A DNA stretch of 64,000 bases from an uncultured bacterium (GTDB taxonomy: Bacteria > Planctomycetota > UBA1135 > GCA-002686595): positions 1 through 64,000 of the forward strand of contig CALCXM010000034.1 of NCBI GenBank assembly GCA_937905825.1. Reading direction: 5' to 3'. Under the pieces are notes generated by a model. It did no database searches. It saw only the letters and a list, made by a program, of their open reading frames with translations, and had not been told where the DNA came from. Position numbers and translations under genes: made by a program. Shown here piece after piece: positions 25,719-34,480 of this stretch; within the stretch, counting starts at the first letter, position 1; every line of letters starts with the position of its first letter.

Positions 25719-27218
25719 ATGCTCGAATCCTCTATTGCGCGACTCTGCGCCGCCCTCCTTAGCTGTTGGTTCGCCGTCTCCTGCGGGCCCGCAGAGGTGG
25801 AAACAAATCCATCCGATCCAGGGGCAGAGTCCGAGCTCGTCGGCATTCTGAGCGCGGACAAACCCCGTCACGTCTTGCTGATCGTGATCGACACCCTGCG
25901 TGCGGATCACTTGGGTTGCTATGGCTATTGGCGGGACACGTCTCCACACATGGATGCCCTGGCGGCCGGCGGCGTGCGCTTCAACCGGGCCATCGCCCAG
26001 AGCTCGTGGACCTCACCGAGCATGATCACCATGATGGTCGGCCAGCGGCTCTCGGCCCGTCGGCTTGCGATTCCCGAGGACAAGCCGACCTTGGCGGAGC
26101 TCTTTCGAGACAGTGGATTTCGCACGGGCGCCTTCGTGGCGAACCCGCTGTTGAACGAGGAGAACGGCTTCCATCGAGGCTTCGATCACTGGCATTTGGA
26201 CTCGCAAAGAGCGCTGAACGATCTGCGTCCTGTGCAGGATTGGTTGCGTGCAGAACGGGACAACGACACCTTCACCTGGGTGCACTTCACGGATCCCCAT
26301 GATCCCTACAACCCACCCAAATCGACAATGAGTGGCGAAATCGGGCGTTTCCACGGGCAGACCGAGTTGTTGATGCGCCAAGCGGTCGAGCGCGAGGGCT
26401 ATGGCGGGTTGGAGCAACAGAGCAGATTCATCGCGGAGCAAATCGGTCGCTACGATGATGAGATCGTTAGCGTCGACCGCAAAGTAGGGGAGTTGCTGGC
26501 GACGCAAGCGCGTACCGGCAACTTGGACAACACCCTCGTGATCGTGACCAGTGACCACGGCGAGTGTCTGTGGCAACGCAACGAAGCGGACATTGCCGTG
26601 GCCCTGCAATCCAAAGAGCGCGACAAGAAAGGCGTTGAGACACGCCTCAAGCATCGGCTGAAGCAAACCCACGGCACCTTCGTCTACCAGGAGTTGGTGC
26701 GTGTGCCCTTGATCTTCTCCGGCCCGGGGCTCAGTGCGGAAGTGATCGAGCGCGTCGCAGAGTCCGTGAGCCTGCCCTCCACGATCCTGGCCTTGGCGGG
26801 GGTCGACCTGCGCGAGTTCCCGGCCCTAGAGGGTGGCAACTACTTTGGCCTCGGCATGCCCGGAGGCGGCTACACCATGACCGACCAGGGCGAGGCCTTC
26901 ATCGGCGAGGACAACTGGAAGCTAATCCTGCCCACGGATTCGGGGCTGACGTCCTTTGGCATGCAGGTCCAGCTCTACAACCTGAGCGAGGATCCGGAGG
27001 AGCTGAACAACCTGGCCCAGGCCTTTCCGCAGCGCGTTGCGCAGTTCAGAGCACAGATCGAAGAGCGTCGCCTACGAGCCCTGCCCCTCGAAAGTGGGGA
27101 CTCTTGGGCGGAGGCCGCACGCAAGAATGCGGAGGCCTTGGCGGGCCTGGGCTACACGGGTGGGGGCTTCCTGGACGCCGCGCAGGAGCCAACGGGGTCT
27201 GACTCCAAAGAGGAGTAG
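25719..27218 (+). CDS. Sulfatase-family lipoprotein with altered formylglycine motif
   Basis: 499 residues from the ATG at 25719. LLSCWFAVSC ends the signal with a lipobox-like Cys. The alkaline-phosphatase/sulfatase fold is clear: LLIVIDTLRADHLGCYGY (metal Asp pair), HFTDPHDPYNPP, VTSDHGECLW (late Asp-His) and the C-terminal strands around ALAGVDL. At the catalytic position, sulfatases have C/S-x-P-x-R; here the corresponding stretch is SWTSPSMITMMVG, so Thr replaces the formylglycine residue and Met the Arg. It may therefore be a phosphatase- or phosphotransferase-like member, or a sulfatase with a shifted Ser. Probably anchored at the periplasmic face. Confidence 0.82.
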   Translation: MLESSIARLCAALLSCWFAVSCGPAEVETNPSDPGAESELVGILSADKPRHVLLIVIDTLRADHLGCYGYWRDTSPHMDALAAGGVRFNRAIAQSSWTSPSMITMMVGQRLSARRLAIPEDKPTLAELFRDSGFRTGAFVANPLLNEENGFHRGFDHWHLDSQRALNDLRPVQDWLRAERDNDTFTWVHFTDPHDPYNPPKSTMSGEIGRFHGQTELLMRQAVEREGYGGLEQQSRFIAEQIGRYDDEIVSVDRKVGELLATQARTGNLDNTLVIVTSDHGECLWQRNEADIAVALQSKERDKKGVETRLKHRLKQTHGTFVYQELVRVPLIFSGPGLSAEVIERVAESVSLPSTILALAGVDLREFPALEGGNYFGLGMPGGGYTMTDQGEAFIGEDNWKLILPTDSGLTSFGMQVQLYNLSEDPEELNNLAQAFPQRVAQFRAQIEERRLRALPLESGDSWAEAARKNAEALAGLGYTGGGFLDAAQEPTGSDSKEE

Positions 27219-27354
27219 GAGCCGCCGATCTAAGTTGGGCGATTCTCTTCGCCCGATCTCAAGATTCCTACGGATCCCGCACGAAGAGGGGCATACCGAC
27301 TGGCTCATTTTCGCGTGAGGTCCCCCTGTTCGGTTGTATTTTTTCTATCTCGCT

Positions 27355-27942
27355 ATGAGAAGGACCATCCTTCTAATCGGTTCCCTGGTCGGCCTATGCG
27401 CCGTCCTGTTCCCCCGGAGCTCCTCCACTGAAGTCGACGCTGGCACGGCGATTCGCTTGGATGTGGAAGGTCTCGTGGAGCACGCCGCGCTTGTGCTGGA
27501 GGGCCGTGTGCGCTCTGCGCAAGTGCTGGTCGCTCTCAACGGGATGATCGAAACCGAGTACCTGCTCGACGTGGACCGGACCTTTGAGGGGACCGATCGA
27601 TTGACCCAGACGATGCGCTTGCCCGGTGGGGTCTTGCCTAGTGGTAAGGGGCTGATTCTGCCCGGCATGCCGAGTCTGGTTCCTGGCGAGGACGTGATCC
27701 TCTTCCTGACCGATGCCTCCCAAGCCGGCCTGCGCATGCCCGTAGGCCTGGCCCAGGGCAAGTTCAGGGTGGAGACCAGTTTGACTGGGGAAAAGCGTCT
27801 CAGCCGCCGGCAGGGTTCGCTCTCCATGGTGGATCCGGGCACGGGGCAAATGTTGGAAGGCGCCAGTCATCAAATCTATGACTACGCCGCAACCGTGGCG
27901 GAGATCCACGCGGCAGTCGCGGCCCAGGAGGACGGGAGATGA
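27355..27942 (+). CDS. Exported protein coupled to matrixin metalloprotease
   Basis: 195 residues from the ATG at 27355 (MRRTILLIGSLVGLCAVLFP), a signal peptide or N-terminal anchor. The rest is beta-rich (LVLEGRVRSAQVLVALNGMIETEYLLDV, split around a VDRTFEG turn) with a PG-rich middle. No family recognised with certainty. Its last four bases, ATGA, contain the start of the metalloprotease gene, so the two are translationally coupled and probably work together; an inhibitor, chaperone or assembly partner is possible but unproven. Confidence 0.75.
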   Translation: MRRTILLIGSLVGLCAVLFPRSSSTEVDAGTAIRLDVEGLVEHAALVLEGRVRSAQVLVALNGMIETEYLLDVDRTFEGTDRLTQTMRLPGGVLPSGKGLILPGMPSLVPGEDVILFLTDASQAGLRMPVGLAQGKFRVETSLTGEKRLSRRQGSLSMVDPGTGQMLEGASHQIYDYAATVAEIHAAVAAQEDGR

Positions 27943-30140
27943 GCTGGCGCAAGAGCGTCGGTCTGTTATGCGCCAGCGCCCTCGTGCTCGTCACGGGGGG
28001 ACTGGCGCACGTGCGCTTGATCAACCCGAGCACGGGCGCGAGCTTGTATTGGGCGGGGGAGCAGAACGTCCCGATCACCTTCAACTCCACGGGTTCCGCT
28101 GACATCACCGACGGCAGTCACATGACCGCTTTGCACAACGCGGTGGATGCTTGGAACTCGATTGAAGGCACGAGCCTGCATCTCACGGAAGACACGAACT
28201 CCGCGGCGCAAGCGCGCACGGACTGGGCCAGTGACTCCTTGCACTTGATGTACTTCGACGAAAACAATTCGTCCGGGTACTTCCCGACCGGGTCCGGCAC
28301 CGTGGCCATCACGCCCGTTTGGTTCTACTCGAATGGTCGTATCGCCGACGCCGACGTGCTCTTCAATGGCAAGGGCTTCGCCTTCACCACCACGGGTGTC
28401 TCTGGGCGTTACGACGTGCAAGACGTGGCCGTGCACGAGTTGGGTCACCTCGTCGGTTTGGATCACAGCGGTTGGGCCGGGGCTTCCATGTATCCGTACG
28501 TGGACCCCAGCGTCATCCTGCACCGCTCCTTGAGTTCCGATGAGCACTCGGCCTTGCGTGACACCTATCCCTCCGTAAGCCTGGCACGGGTTTCCGGGGT
28601 CGTGCGTCGCATCTCCGACAACAGCGTGGTGAAGGGCGCGCACGTGGTGGTGCGCAGCTCAAACGGTCGCCCCGTGGCGGCCATGCTGACGAACACACTC
28701 GGGAACTTCTCGATCGGATCGTTGGATGCGGGCAGCTACTCGCTCTACGTCACGCCCTTGGACTACCCGGTGGCTGGCTTCAATCTAGGAGCCGGTTGGA
28801 CGATTCACACGGACTTCGAATCGACCGAGTTTGGCAACGTCACGCTCACCACGGGAGAGCACGAAAGCATGGGAACCGTGCTGGTGGACAGCAATGTCAG
28901 CGTTTCTCTCGGGCGCAACTCGGACCCCTATCCCCTGCGCTGCCCAGAAGGCGAAACCACCTTCATCTCCGTGCGCGGTTCAGGTCTAAATTCAGGCTCC
29001 AGTCTCTCCGCCAGCGACCCCGGGATCACCGTGACCGTGCTCGGGTGGTTTGGCAATCGGGTGACGGCGTCGATCCTGGTGCCGAATGGTTCGCCTAGCG
29101 GGCACACGGACCTGATGGTGGTCGATGGCTCGGGCGATCGCAGCATCCTCGCGGCGGCCCTCGAGATCACGCCACCGGATCCGACCGTGACGCTTGTCAG
29201 TCCAAACCAAGGCGACTACGCGGGCGGTTCGCCGATCACGATCTTCGGCACCAGCTTCATGCCGGGTGCGCGGGTGGTTTTGGGGGGCGATGTCTATGCA
29301 GACGGCGCACTCAACGGCTGCACTGTGGTCAACGAGACGACGATTCAACTCACCACCCTCGCGGGGACGGCGGGTTTGAGCGACGTGGTGGTGATCGATC
29401 CCAGTGGGGTGGAAGGCCGCGCCTCCGACGCATTCCAGTTCATCGCTGTTCCGATCGTGTCGACGCTCTACCCTGGGAGCGGAAGTTCCGGGGGAGGCAC
29501 CGAGGTGCACATCAAAGGTGCGAACTTCGCAGACAGTACGGTTGTGCGCATCGATGGAGTGAACCAGGGCAGCGTCTTTGCCACTTCGGAAACGGAGTTG
29601 GTGGTGATCACGGAGGCGGGACCGGTCGTTGGGCCTTTGCTCGTCGAAGTGGAAAACATCGGGGGGAGCATCGCCACCTCGCAATTCACCTACTACGTGC
29701 GCCCCGATCCGATCATCTCCAACATCACGCCGGACTCCGGTGCGGCGGCCGGGGGGGAACGCATCACGATTGAAGGCAGCCAGTTTGGGCTCAACTTGCG
29801 GGCACTCTTCGGCGCAGATCCTGACACGGGTTTGGGGGGCAGCGAGGCGACAGAGTTCACGCGCATCGATGCGAGCACGATCGAAGTGGTCACGCCACCG
29901 GGCAGCGGAGTGTCAGCTCTGATCCTGGAGGACACGGTCACCGGTCAAGCGTCCGTGGCGAGCGCCGGCTACACCTATGTCGGTCTAGAGGTGGATCAGC
30001 CAGGGGGAGGCGGAGCTTGTCAAGCGGTGCCCGTGGCGGGGCCGCCGGACCTCGGCGATCTCCTTCGCAGTCTGCTGTGGTTCGCCGTTATGGCCTTCGG
30101 CATTCGAGTCCTGGGACGGGTGCAAGTACAGCCCGCCTGA
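27939..30140 (+). CDS. Matrixin-type metalloprotease with IPT/TIG domains and C-terminal anchor
   Basis: 733 residues. After a signal peptide (VGLLCASALVLVTGGLAHV) comes an M10-like catalytic domain to about residue 210. VAVHELGHLVGLDHSG is the HExGHxxGxxH zinc site, and ASMYPYVDP supplies the Met-turn. A carboxypeptidase-regulatory-like segment follows (VSGVVRRISDNSVVKGAHVVV), then several IPT/TIG immunoglobulin-like repeats (VTLVSPNQGDYAGGSPITIFG, IVSTLYPGSGSSGGGTEVHIKG, IISNITPDSGAAAGGERITIEG; each about 85 residues). The C-terminus is GGGGAC, a hydrophobic helix (LLWFAVMAFGIRVL) and a basic tail, like C-terminal sorting signals. Probably surface-attached. Confidence 0.88.
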   Translation: MSWRKSVGLLCASALVLVTGGLAHVRLINPSTGASLYWAGEQNVPITFNSTGSADITDGSHMTALHNAVDAWNSIEGTSLHLTEDTNSAAQARTDWASDSLHLMYFDENNSSGYFPTGSGTVAITPVWFYSNGRIADADVLFNGKGFAFTTTGVSGRYDVQDVAVHELGHLVGLDHSGWAGASMYPYVDPSVILHRSLSSDEHSALRDTYPSVSLARVSGVVRRISDNSVVKGAHVVVRSSNGRPVAAMLTNTLGNFSIGSLDAGSYSLYVTPLDYPVAGFNLGAGWTIHTDFESTEFGNVTLTTGEHESMGTVLVDSNVSVSLGRNSDPYPLRCPEGETTFISVRGSGLNSGSSLSASDPGITVTVLGWFGNRVTASILVPNGSPSGHTDLMVVDGSGDRSILAAALEITPPDPTVTLVSPNQGDYAGGSPITIFGTSFMPGARVVLGGDVYADGALNGCTVVNETTIQLTTLAGTAGLSDVVVIDPSGVEGRASDAFQFIAVPIVSTLYPGSGSSGGGTEVHIKGANFADSTVVRIDGVNQGSVFATSETELVVITEAGPVVGPLLVEVENIGGSIATSQFTYYVRPDPIISNITPDSGAAAGGERITIEGSQFGLNLRALFGADPDTGLGGSEATEFTRIDASTIEVVTPPGSGVSALILEDTVTGQASVASAGYTYVGLEVDQPGGGGACQAVPVAGPPDLGDLLRSLLWFAVMAFGIRVLGRVQVQPA

Positions 30141-30158
30141 ATTGCGTAGGCTGTGCCC

Positions 30159-30866
30159 ATGGGCACCATCGCAATTGACATCGAAGTCGTCGGCTTCCAT
30201 TGGGAGGACCTGGACGAAACAACTCGCAAGTACTTGCTGCGTCGCGAACGGAACGAGGCGCGCCGCAGCTCGATCCCTGAGCGCATGGGCTTGCACCTCG
30301 GACTCGGTCGCGTGGTGGCCATCGGCATGTGGTACGTGGAAGAGGACAAGGGCTTGATCCTCTTGGAAGGCGAGAGCGCGCCTCGCCAAGCCTGGGATGC
30401 CGTGCTGGGCGCCGAGATTGAACGGGGAACGGAAGAGCAGTTGCTGCGCCGCTTCTGGTCCTTGGTGGGCCCCCAAGCAAACGGCGCCGAAGGCGAGGGC
30501 GACGCCGCACCGCGCCTCGTGACCTACAACGGCCGCGCGTACGACGGGCCCGTGCTCTGCGTGCGCTCCGCGCAACTGGCTGTGGTGCCCACGCGCTACC
30601 TCAGCGATCCAGCTCGCGAGACTTCCAGCCATTGCGACCTGATGGACGTGATGACCTTCTTCGGAGCTTCAAGAGACCGCTTCTCCTTGGACTACTGGTG
30701 CCGGCGCTTTGGAGTGGAAAGCCCCAAGAGCGGCATCGACGGCAGCCAGGTGGGCCAGGCCTACGCGGACGGTCGCATCGAGGAGATCGGCGCTTATTGC
30801 CTGCGGGATGTGGAAGCCACGGCAGAGCTCTTTCGGCGGATCGCGCCGGCTTTGCTGCAGGAGTAA
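30159..30866 (+). CDS. DnaQ-like 3'-5' exonuclease domain protein
   Basis: 235 residues from the ATG at 30159 (MGTIAIDIEVVGF); a GTG two codons earlier is also possible. The DEDDy exonuclease motifs are visible: AIDIE at the N-terminus (Exo I), LVTYNGRAYDGPVL in the middle (Exo II with its Asp) and AYCLRDVEATAELFRRI near the end (Exo III with Tyr and Asp). This matches small PolB-like predicted exonucleases. It probably trims DNA or RNA 3' ends in the cytoplasm; the substrate is unknown. It starts 18 bases after the metalloprotease gene but is functionally unrelated to it. Confidence 0.82.
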   Translation: MGTIAIDIEVVGFHWEDLDETTRKYLLRRERNEARRSSIPERMGLHLGLGRVVAIGMWYVEEDKGLILLEGESAPRQAWDAVLGAEIERGTEEQLLRRFWSLVGPQANGAEGEGDAAPRLVTYNGRAYDGPVLCVRSAQLAVVPTRYLSDPARETSSHCDLMDVMTFFGASRDRFSLDYWCRRFGVESPKSGIDGSQVGQAYADGRIEEIGAYCLRDVEATAELFRRIAPALLQE

Positions 30867-31107
30867 GCTCAGAGCCGCACGCTGCCTGAGCGGAAGCGCT
30901 CCGGCGCAATGGCCCCAGGGAGCCCGATTCCCCCAGGCATTCACGAATTGATGGAGAGTGGGTATCGCTCTGGGCTCCTGGGGGTAGCTTTGGTCACCGA
31001 GGCAGAGCACCGGATTCCGCGAGGAACGACATTTGCCATGGGTCCAGCACAGGCCTTCGTCTCGCCTCCTGCTCCTGCATGCCATCCACCACTGACGTTT
31101 CCCCGCC

Positions 31108-32751
31108 ATGATTGAATCCCGTTTTCCGCTGTCTTTCCTTTTTCTCCTGGGCCTGCTGTTCACCATCGGCTGCGGCGGTGACGCGAAGAAGTTGGTGGAC
31201 GGGGAAGGGGGCGGATCCGGTGGCAGCACTTCGCCGCCCTTGACCTTTGCGACTCCGGGGGGTGGGCTCTACTCCGAGGGGCAGAACGTGACGTTGTCCG
31301 CGAACGAGCCCGCCACGATCTACTACACGACGGATGGGGTGATCCCGACGGTCGGTGGACTCACGACGTTCTCCGCGCCTAGCCCGGTGACCAACATCGA
31401 TACGACCACCGGCGGAACGCCCTTCATCCTGCGCTTCTTCGCCGTGGACACGAGCGGTCAAACGGAGAGCATCAAGCAGGCGGTGTACACCTACGACTTG
31501 ACGCCGCCGGTCGTCTTGATCACGAACACCCTCCTCAATCCGTACGGCTTTCTGGATGTGATCAACTATGGCTTCTACGTCGACGAACCGGCGTTCTACT
31601 GGTTCGAGTTAGGCGGAGTCGGCAGCCTGGGGAGCGGCACGCTGATCGCCCAAGGGTCAGTCCCGGTGGCGAACGTGTTGAACGAGTTCGAGATCCCGGT
31701 TTCGAGTTTGGAGATGAACAACCCGAGCCCTGGGCTGCAGGCCTACCTGTACGTTCAGAACCAAGCGGGCGGAATCACTACCATCGACGCGCACATCAAG
31801 ACCAAGAGCGAGATCAGCACAGCCGCCGCTGGACGGACCAGCGCGATCGAACTGGCCCCCGATGATTCCTATGGCTTCCTCTTGCGCCCGGACGAAGGCC
31901 AAGTTTGGAAGGTGGACACGGACCCCTTGAGCGTGAACTTCATGAACCCGCCCATCCCGATCAGCGTCGGAGGGGATCTGCGTTCCATGCGCGTGTCGGC
32001 CAATTCGGAGAAGGTCTACATCACTTCCAGCGCCGGGCTCTACGAAGTGGACATCGCGACCGAAGCCCTGAGCGCGACCTATGGCTTGCCCGGAGGTGTT
32101 GGGTGCTCCGGCATTGCCATTCTGCCCGGAACCAACGAAGCGATTCTGGCGGGGGACAACGAACTCTTCTACATCATGAATCTCGCCAGCGGTGGTTCGG
32201 TCGCCCTGAACTTCAGCCAGTCGGGCATGGAAAAGGCGGAGCTCTACCAGTCCCTCGACTCCAACACCACGGCCATCGTTTGGTCCAGCTCCACGTTCTA
32301 CGGTGTTCAAATCCTCGATACGAACCCGATCAGCCTCGGCTACTTGAATGACCGGACCACGATCCTCAGCGGGTTCATCACGCACCCTGTTCCGCAGTTC
32401 GCGTTCAGCCCCAATGGTCTCACGGGCTACACCGGGGACACGGGCGGCCGCCTGACGAGCGTGCACCTGAACACATCGCCGCCGATGATTGGCGAGAGTG
32501 GGGAGAGCGCTTCGGTCAACGGCTTGAGTGCCGCCTTGAATGGTGACTCTCTGGTCCTGAGCGAGAGCAGCTTGCCCGGGCTCTTGATCGGAAATGCGGA
32601 GACGCTGGAGGTGACTCACCTGTACGGCACCGGTGGAATCGGCTCGGCTCCCACCAGCCGCGACGTACGCTTCGACTCCGCTGGGACCATGCTCTTCGTG
32701 GTGCGCAACAACGGAATCTCGACCGCCGACCTACTCGTCTTGCCGCTCTAG
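31108..32751 (+). CDS. Surface lipoprotein with chitobiase-C-like and propeller-like regions
   Basis: 547 residues. The signal LFLLGLLFTIGCGG has a lipobox Cys at about 22, followed by a Gly/Ser-rich spacer. Residues 45-130 (PGGGLYSEGQNVTLSANEPATIYYTTDG in pieces, then FFAVDTSGQTES) resemble the chitobiase/beta-hexosaminidase C-terminal domain, with its characteristic IYYTTDG. From about 230 onward, repeats such as APDDSYGFLLRPD, VSANSEKVYITSSAGLYEVD and FSPNGLTGYTGDTGGRL suggest a WD40/YVTN-like beta-propeller. Probably attached to the outer membrane; role unknown. Confidence 0.72.
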   Translation: MIESRFPLSFLFLLGLLFTIGCGGDAKKLVDGEGGGSGGSTSPPLTFATPGGGLYSEGQNVTLSANEPATIYYTTDGVIPTVGGLTTFSAPSPVTNIDTTTGGTPFILRFFAVDTSGQTESIKQAVYTYDLTPPVVLITNTLLNPYGFLDVINYGFYVDEPAFYWFELGGVGSLGSGTLIAQGSVPVANVLNEFEIPVSSLEMNNPSPGLQAYLYVQNQAGGITTIDAHIKTKSEISTAAAGRTSAIELAPDDSYGFLLRPDEGQVWKVDTDPLSVNFMNPPIPISVGGDLRSMRVSANSEKVYITSSAGLYEVDIATEALSATYGLPGGVGCSGIAILPGTNEAILAGDNELFYIMNLASGGSVALNFSQSGMEKAELYQSLDSNTTAIVWSSSTFYGVQILDTNPISLGYLNDRTTILSGFITHPVPQFAFSPNGLTGYTGDTGGRLTSVHLNTSPPMIGESGESASVNGLSAALNGDSLVLSESSLPGLLIGNAETLEVTHLYGTGGIGSAPTSRDVRFDSAGTMLFVVRNNGISTADLLVLPL

Positions 32752-32755
32752 GCCT

Positions 32756-32799
32756 GGCTGATTCGGGAAGTCGGGCTGATTCGGGAAGCCTGGCTGATT
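32756..32799. repeat. 18-bp tandem repeat, 2.4 copies
   Basis: GGCTGATTCGGGAAG occurs at 32756-32770 and 32774-32788, and its first eight bases recur at 32792-32799, giving a period of 18. It lies in the 58-base gap between the convergent genes ending at 32751 and 32810. Possibly slippage; no function evident. Confidence 0.6.
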
Positions 32800-32809
32800 T
32801 GTTCGCTGC

Positions 32810-34480
32810 TCAGCGGCTCCAAGCGGCCCACTTGTCCGTTTCGTAAGTAGGCGCGACATCGGCAAAGGCAGCTCGCAGGTCCTGAACAGCCTGCGCGGCC
32901 TGCGGGGCCGGATCCTTGGGCAAGACAAAAAACTGCGGCGCGCTTGCCAATCCCGTGGCTTGCAAGACCAGGTCGATGGCTGGGTCCCCAGGATTCGCCA
33001 CGGGGAACAGGGACCGATGGGCGTACCAAGCGGCCGCCGGAGTCAGCCCCAAGGCGCTCGGGTGAAAGCCAACGCTTCCCGCTGGCAAGAGTTGCGCGAG
33101 TTGGACGCCGACGGTTTGCGGCAAGGGCGCCGCAGGGCCACGGCTCAGCGCGGCGTCGTCGCGAGGCCCCGCAGCGCGCTCCATTCCCCGCCAGTTTTCA
33201 AAGCGCGCCAGCCCCGGCAACATGATCGTGCCCGTGCAAAGAACCAGTGGCGCAATGCCACCGCGCAAACGTTGCAAGGGCAAGGAAATCGAGTGCAGGG
33301 CGCGCGCAGCGAGTAGACAAACCCCGGGCACCAAATAGAGCTGGAAGGACCACTGTTCCTGCGCCGTGTGTTTGTAGAAGGCGAACAAGTAAAGGCACGC
33401 TCCGAGCAAGAGCGGTGTGGCCAAGTCCACGTTCTCGCGGGGCGCGGCGGGCCATTCGAGTCGCGCAAGTCGTTCGTCCTTGGAAGAACTCAGCCCGCGC
33501 AGGGCGCACAGCAGCAAGCCTACTGCCGCCACGGGAATCAATGCATAGCCTTGCGCCCGCCCAGCGTGTTCCAGTTGCAAGCCGATCCAAGCGCTCAGGG
33601 GCAGGTCCCCGGCCAGCAGCGGTTGCAACAATTCCTGAGCGCGTCCCATGAGGGAAGCCGGGCTCTTGCCGAGGCCCGCTAGCACATGATTGGCCCACCA
33701 ACCGTGCAGCAAGATTGGCGCGAGGCAGGCGAGGGCTCCAACCGCTCCCACGATCAAGGCTTCCTGCGGGCGCCGCTTCCACAAAGAGCGCAGGCAAAGA
33801 AACGGCAAACAGAAGGCCGGTCCATAGGTGACCGCACATCCGCCAAAGAACGCAATCCCCATTCCAACCAGCGCCACTCGGCTTGCAGCGCGCACGTAGT
33901 TGCCGTAGCAAGCCACGGCGACGAGCAAGAAGGGCACCGAGGGCGTCTCTACGTTCACCAAGCTTCCGTACAAAGCGCTGACCGGCAAGGAACTGACCAG
34001 GGCCAAGGCGATCAGCGCAACTTGCGTCCCAAAGGCCACCCGCGCCACCCACCAAAGGGCCAGGATTCCGAGCATGTGCAGCAACAAGAATGGCGAGCGC
34101 ATGGGCGCTTCCACGCCGGCGGGGGTCTCTCCAGCTTGCCACTCTGCGGCCCAGCCCGCGGGCCCCATGAACTTCAAACCTGCCCAAGCCAAGAGCGGCG
34201 TTGCGGGGGAATGATTCGCGTAGACAAACCAATCCTGCGCAGACTCCGGTCGATCGATGTTGAGCACCGGATAGCCCCCCGCAGCTCCCGCTCCGAGCCC
34301 TTCGTAGTTGGCCGCCGCGATCGCATGGAAGGAACCTTGATACCCCTCAAAGCCCCGGTCGAAGCCGCGGCCGATGTCTCGCACCCGTGGCACAAACGCC
34401 AGCAGCAAGAGGGCCACGACGGCGATGCGCTCCAGGACCTGTGGGGAAAGCCGCGGCCGGGGGCGGGCAGCCTGGCTCAT
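32810..34480 (-). CDS. Polytopic membrane protein, GT39/PMT-type glycosyltransferase-like
   Basis: 556 residues. The first helix (IAVVALLLLAFVPRVRDI) is followed by a loop FEGYQGSFHAIAAANYE, then about ten more hydrophobic segments (VALIALALVSSLPVSALYGSL, FLLVAVACYGNYV, LIVGAVGALACLAPILLHGW). This layout and the early acidic loop resemble ArnT/PMT-like lipid-linked sugar transferases, though the usual D-E motif is not clear. The C-terminal 150 residues lie outside the membrane. Its start overlaps the stop of the upstream thioredoxin/DUF255 gene by four bases (ATGA), so they are coupled. Function is inferred from topology only. Confidence 0.65.
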   Translation of the reverse strand: MSQAARPRPRLSPQVLERIAVVALLLLAFVPRVRDIGRGFDRGFEGYQGSFHAIAAANYEGLGAGAAGGYPVLNIDRPESAQDWFVYANHSPATPLLAWAGLKFMGPAGWAAEWQAGETPAGVEAPMRSPFLLLHMLGILALWWVARVAFGTQVALIALALVSSLPVSALYGSLVNVETPSVPFLLVAVACYGNYVRAASRVALVGMGIAFFGGCAVTYGPAFCLPFLCLRSLWKRRPQEALIVGAVGALACLAPILLHGWWANHVLAGLGKSPASLMGRAQELLQPLLAGDLPLSAWIGLQLEHAGRAQGYALIPVAAVGLLLCALRGLSSSKDERLARLEWPAAPRENVDLATPLLLGACLYLFAFYKHTAQEQWSFQLYLVPGVCLLAARALHSISLPLQRLRGGIAPLVLCTGTIMLPGLARFENWRGMERAAGPRDDAALSRGPAAPLPQTVGVQLAQLLPAGSVGFHPSALGLTPAAAWYAHRSLFPVANPGDPAIDLVLQATGLASAPQFFVLPKDPAPQAAQAVQDLRAAFADVAPTYETDKWAAWSR

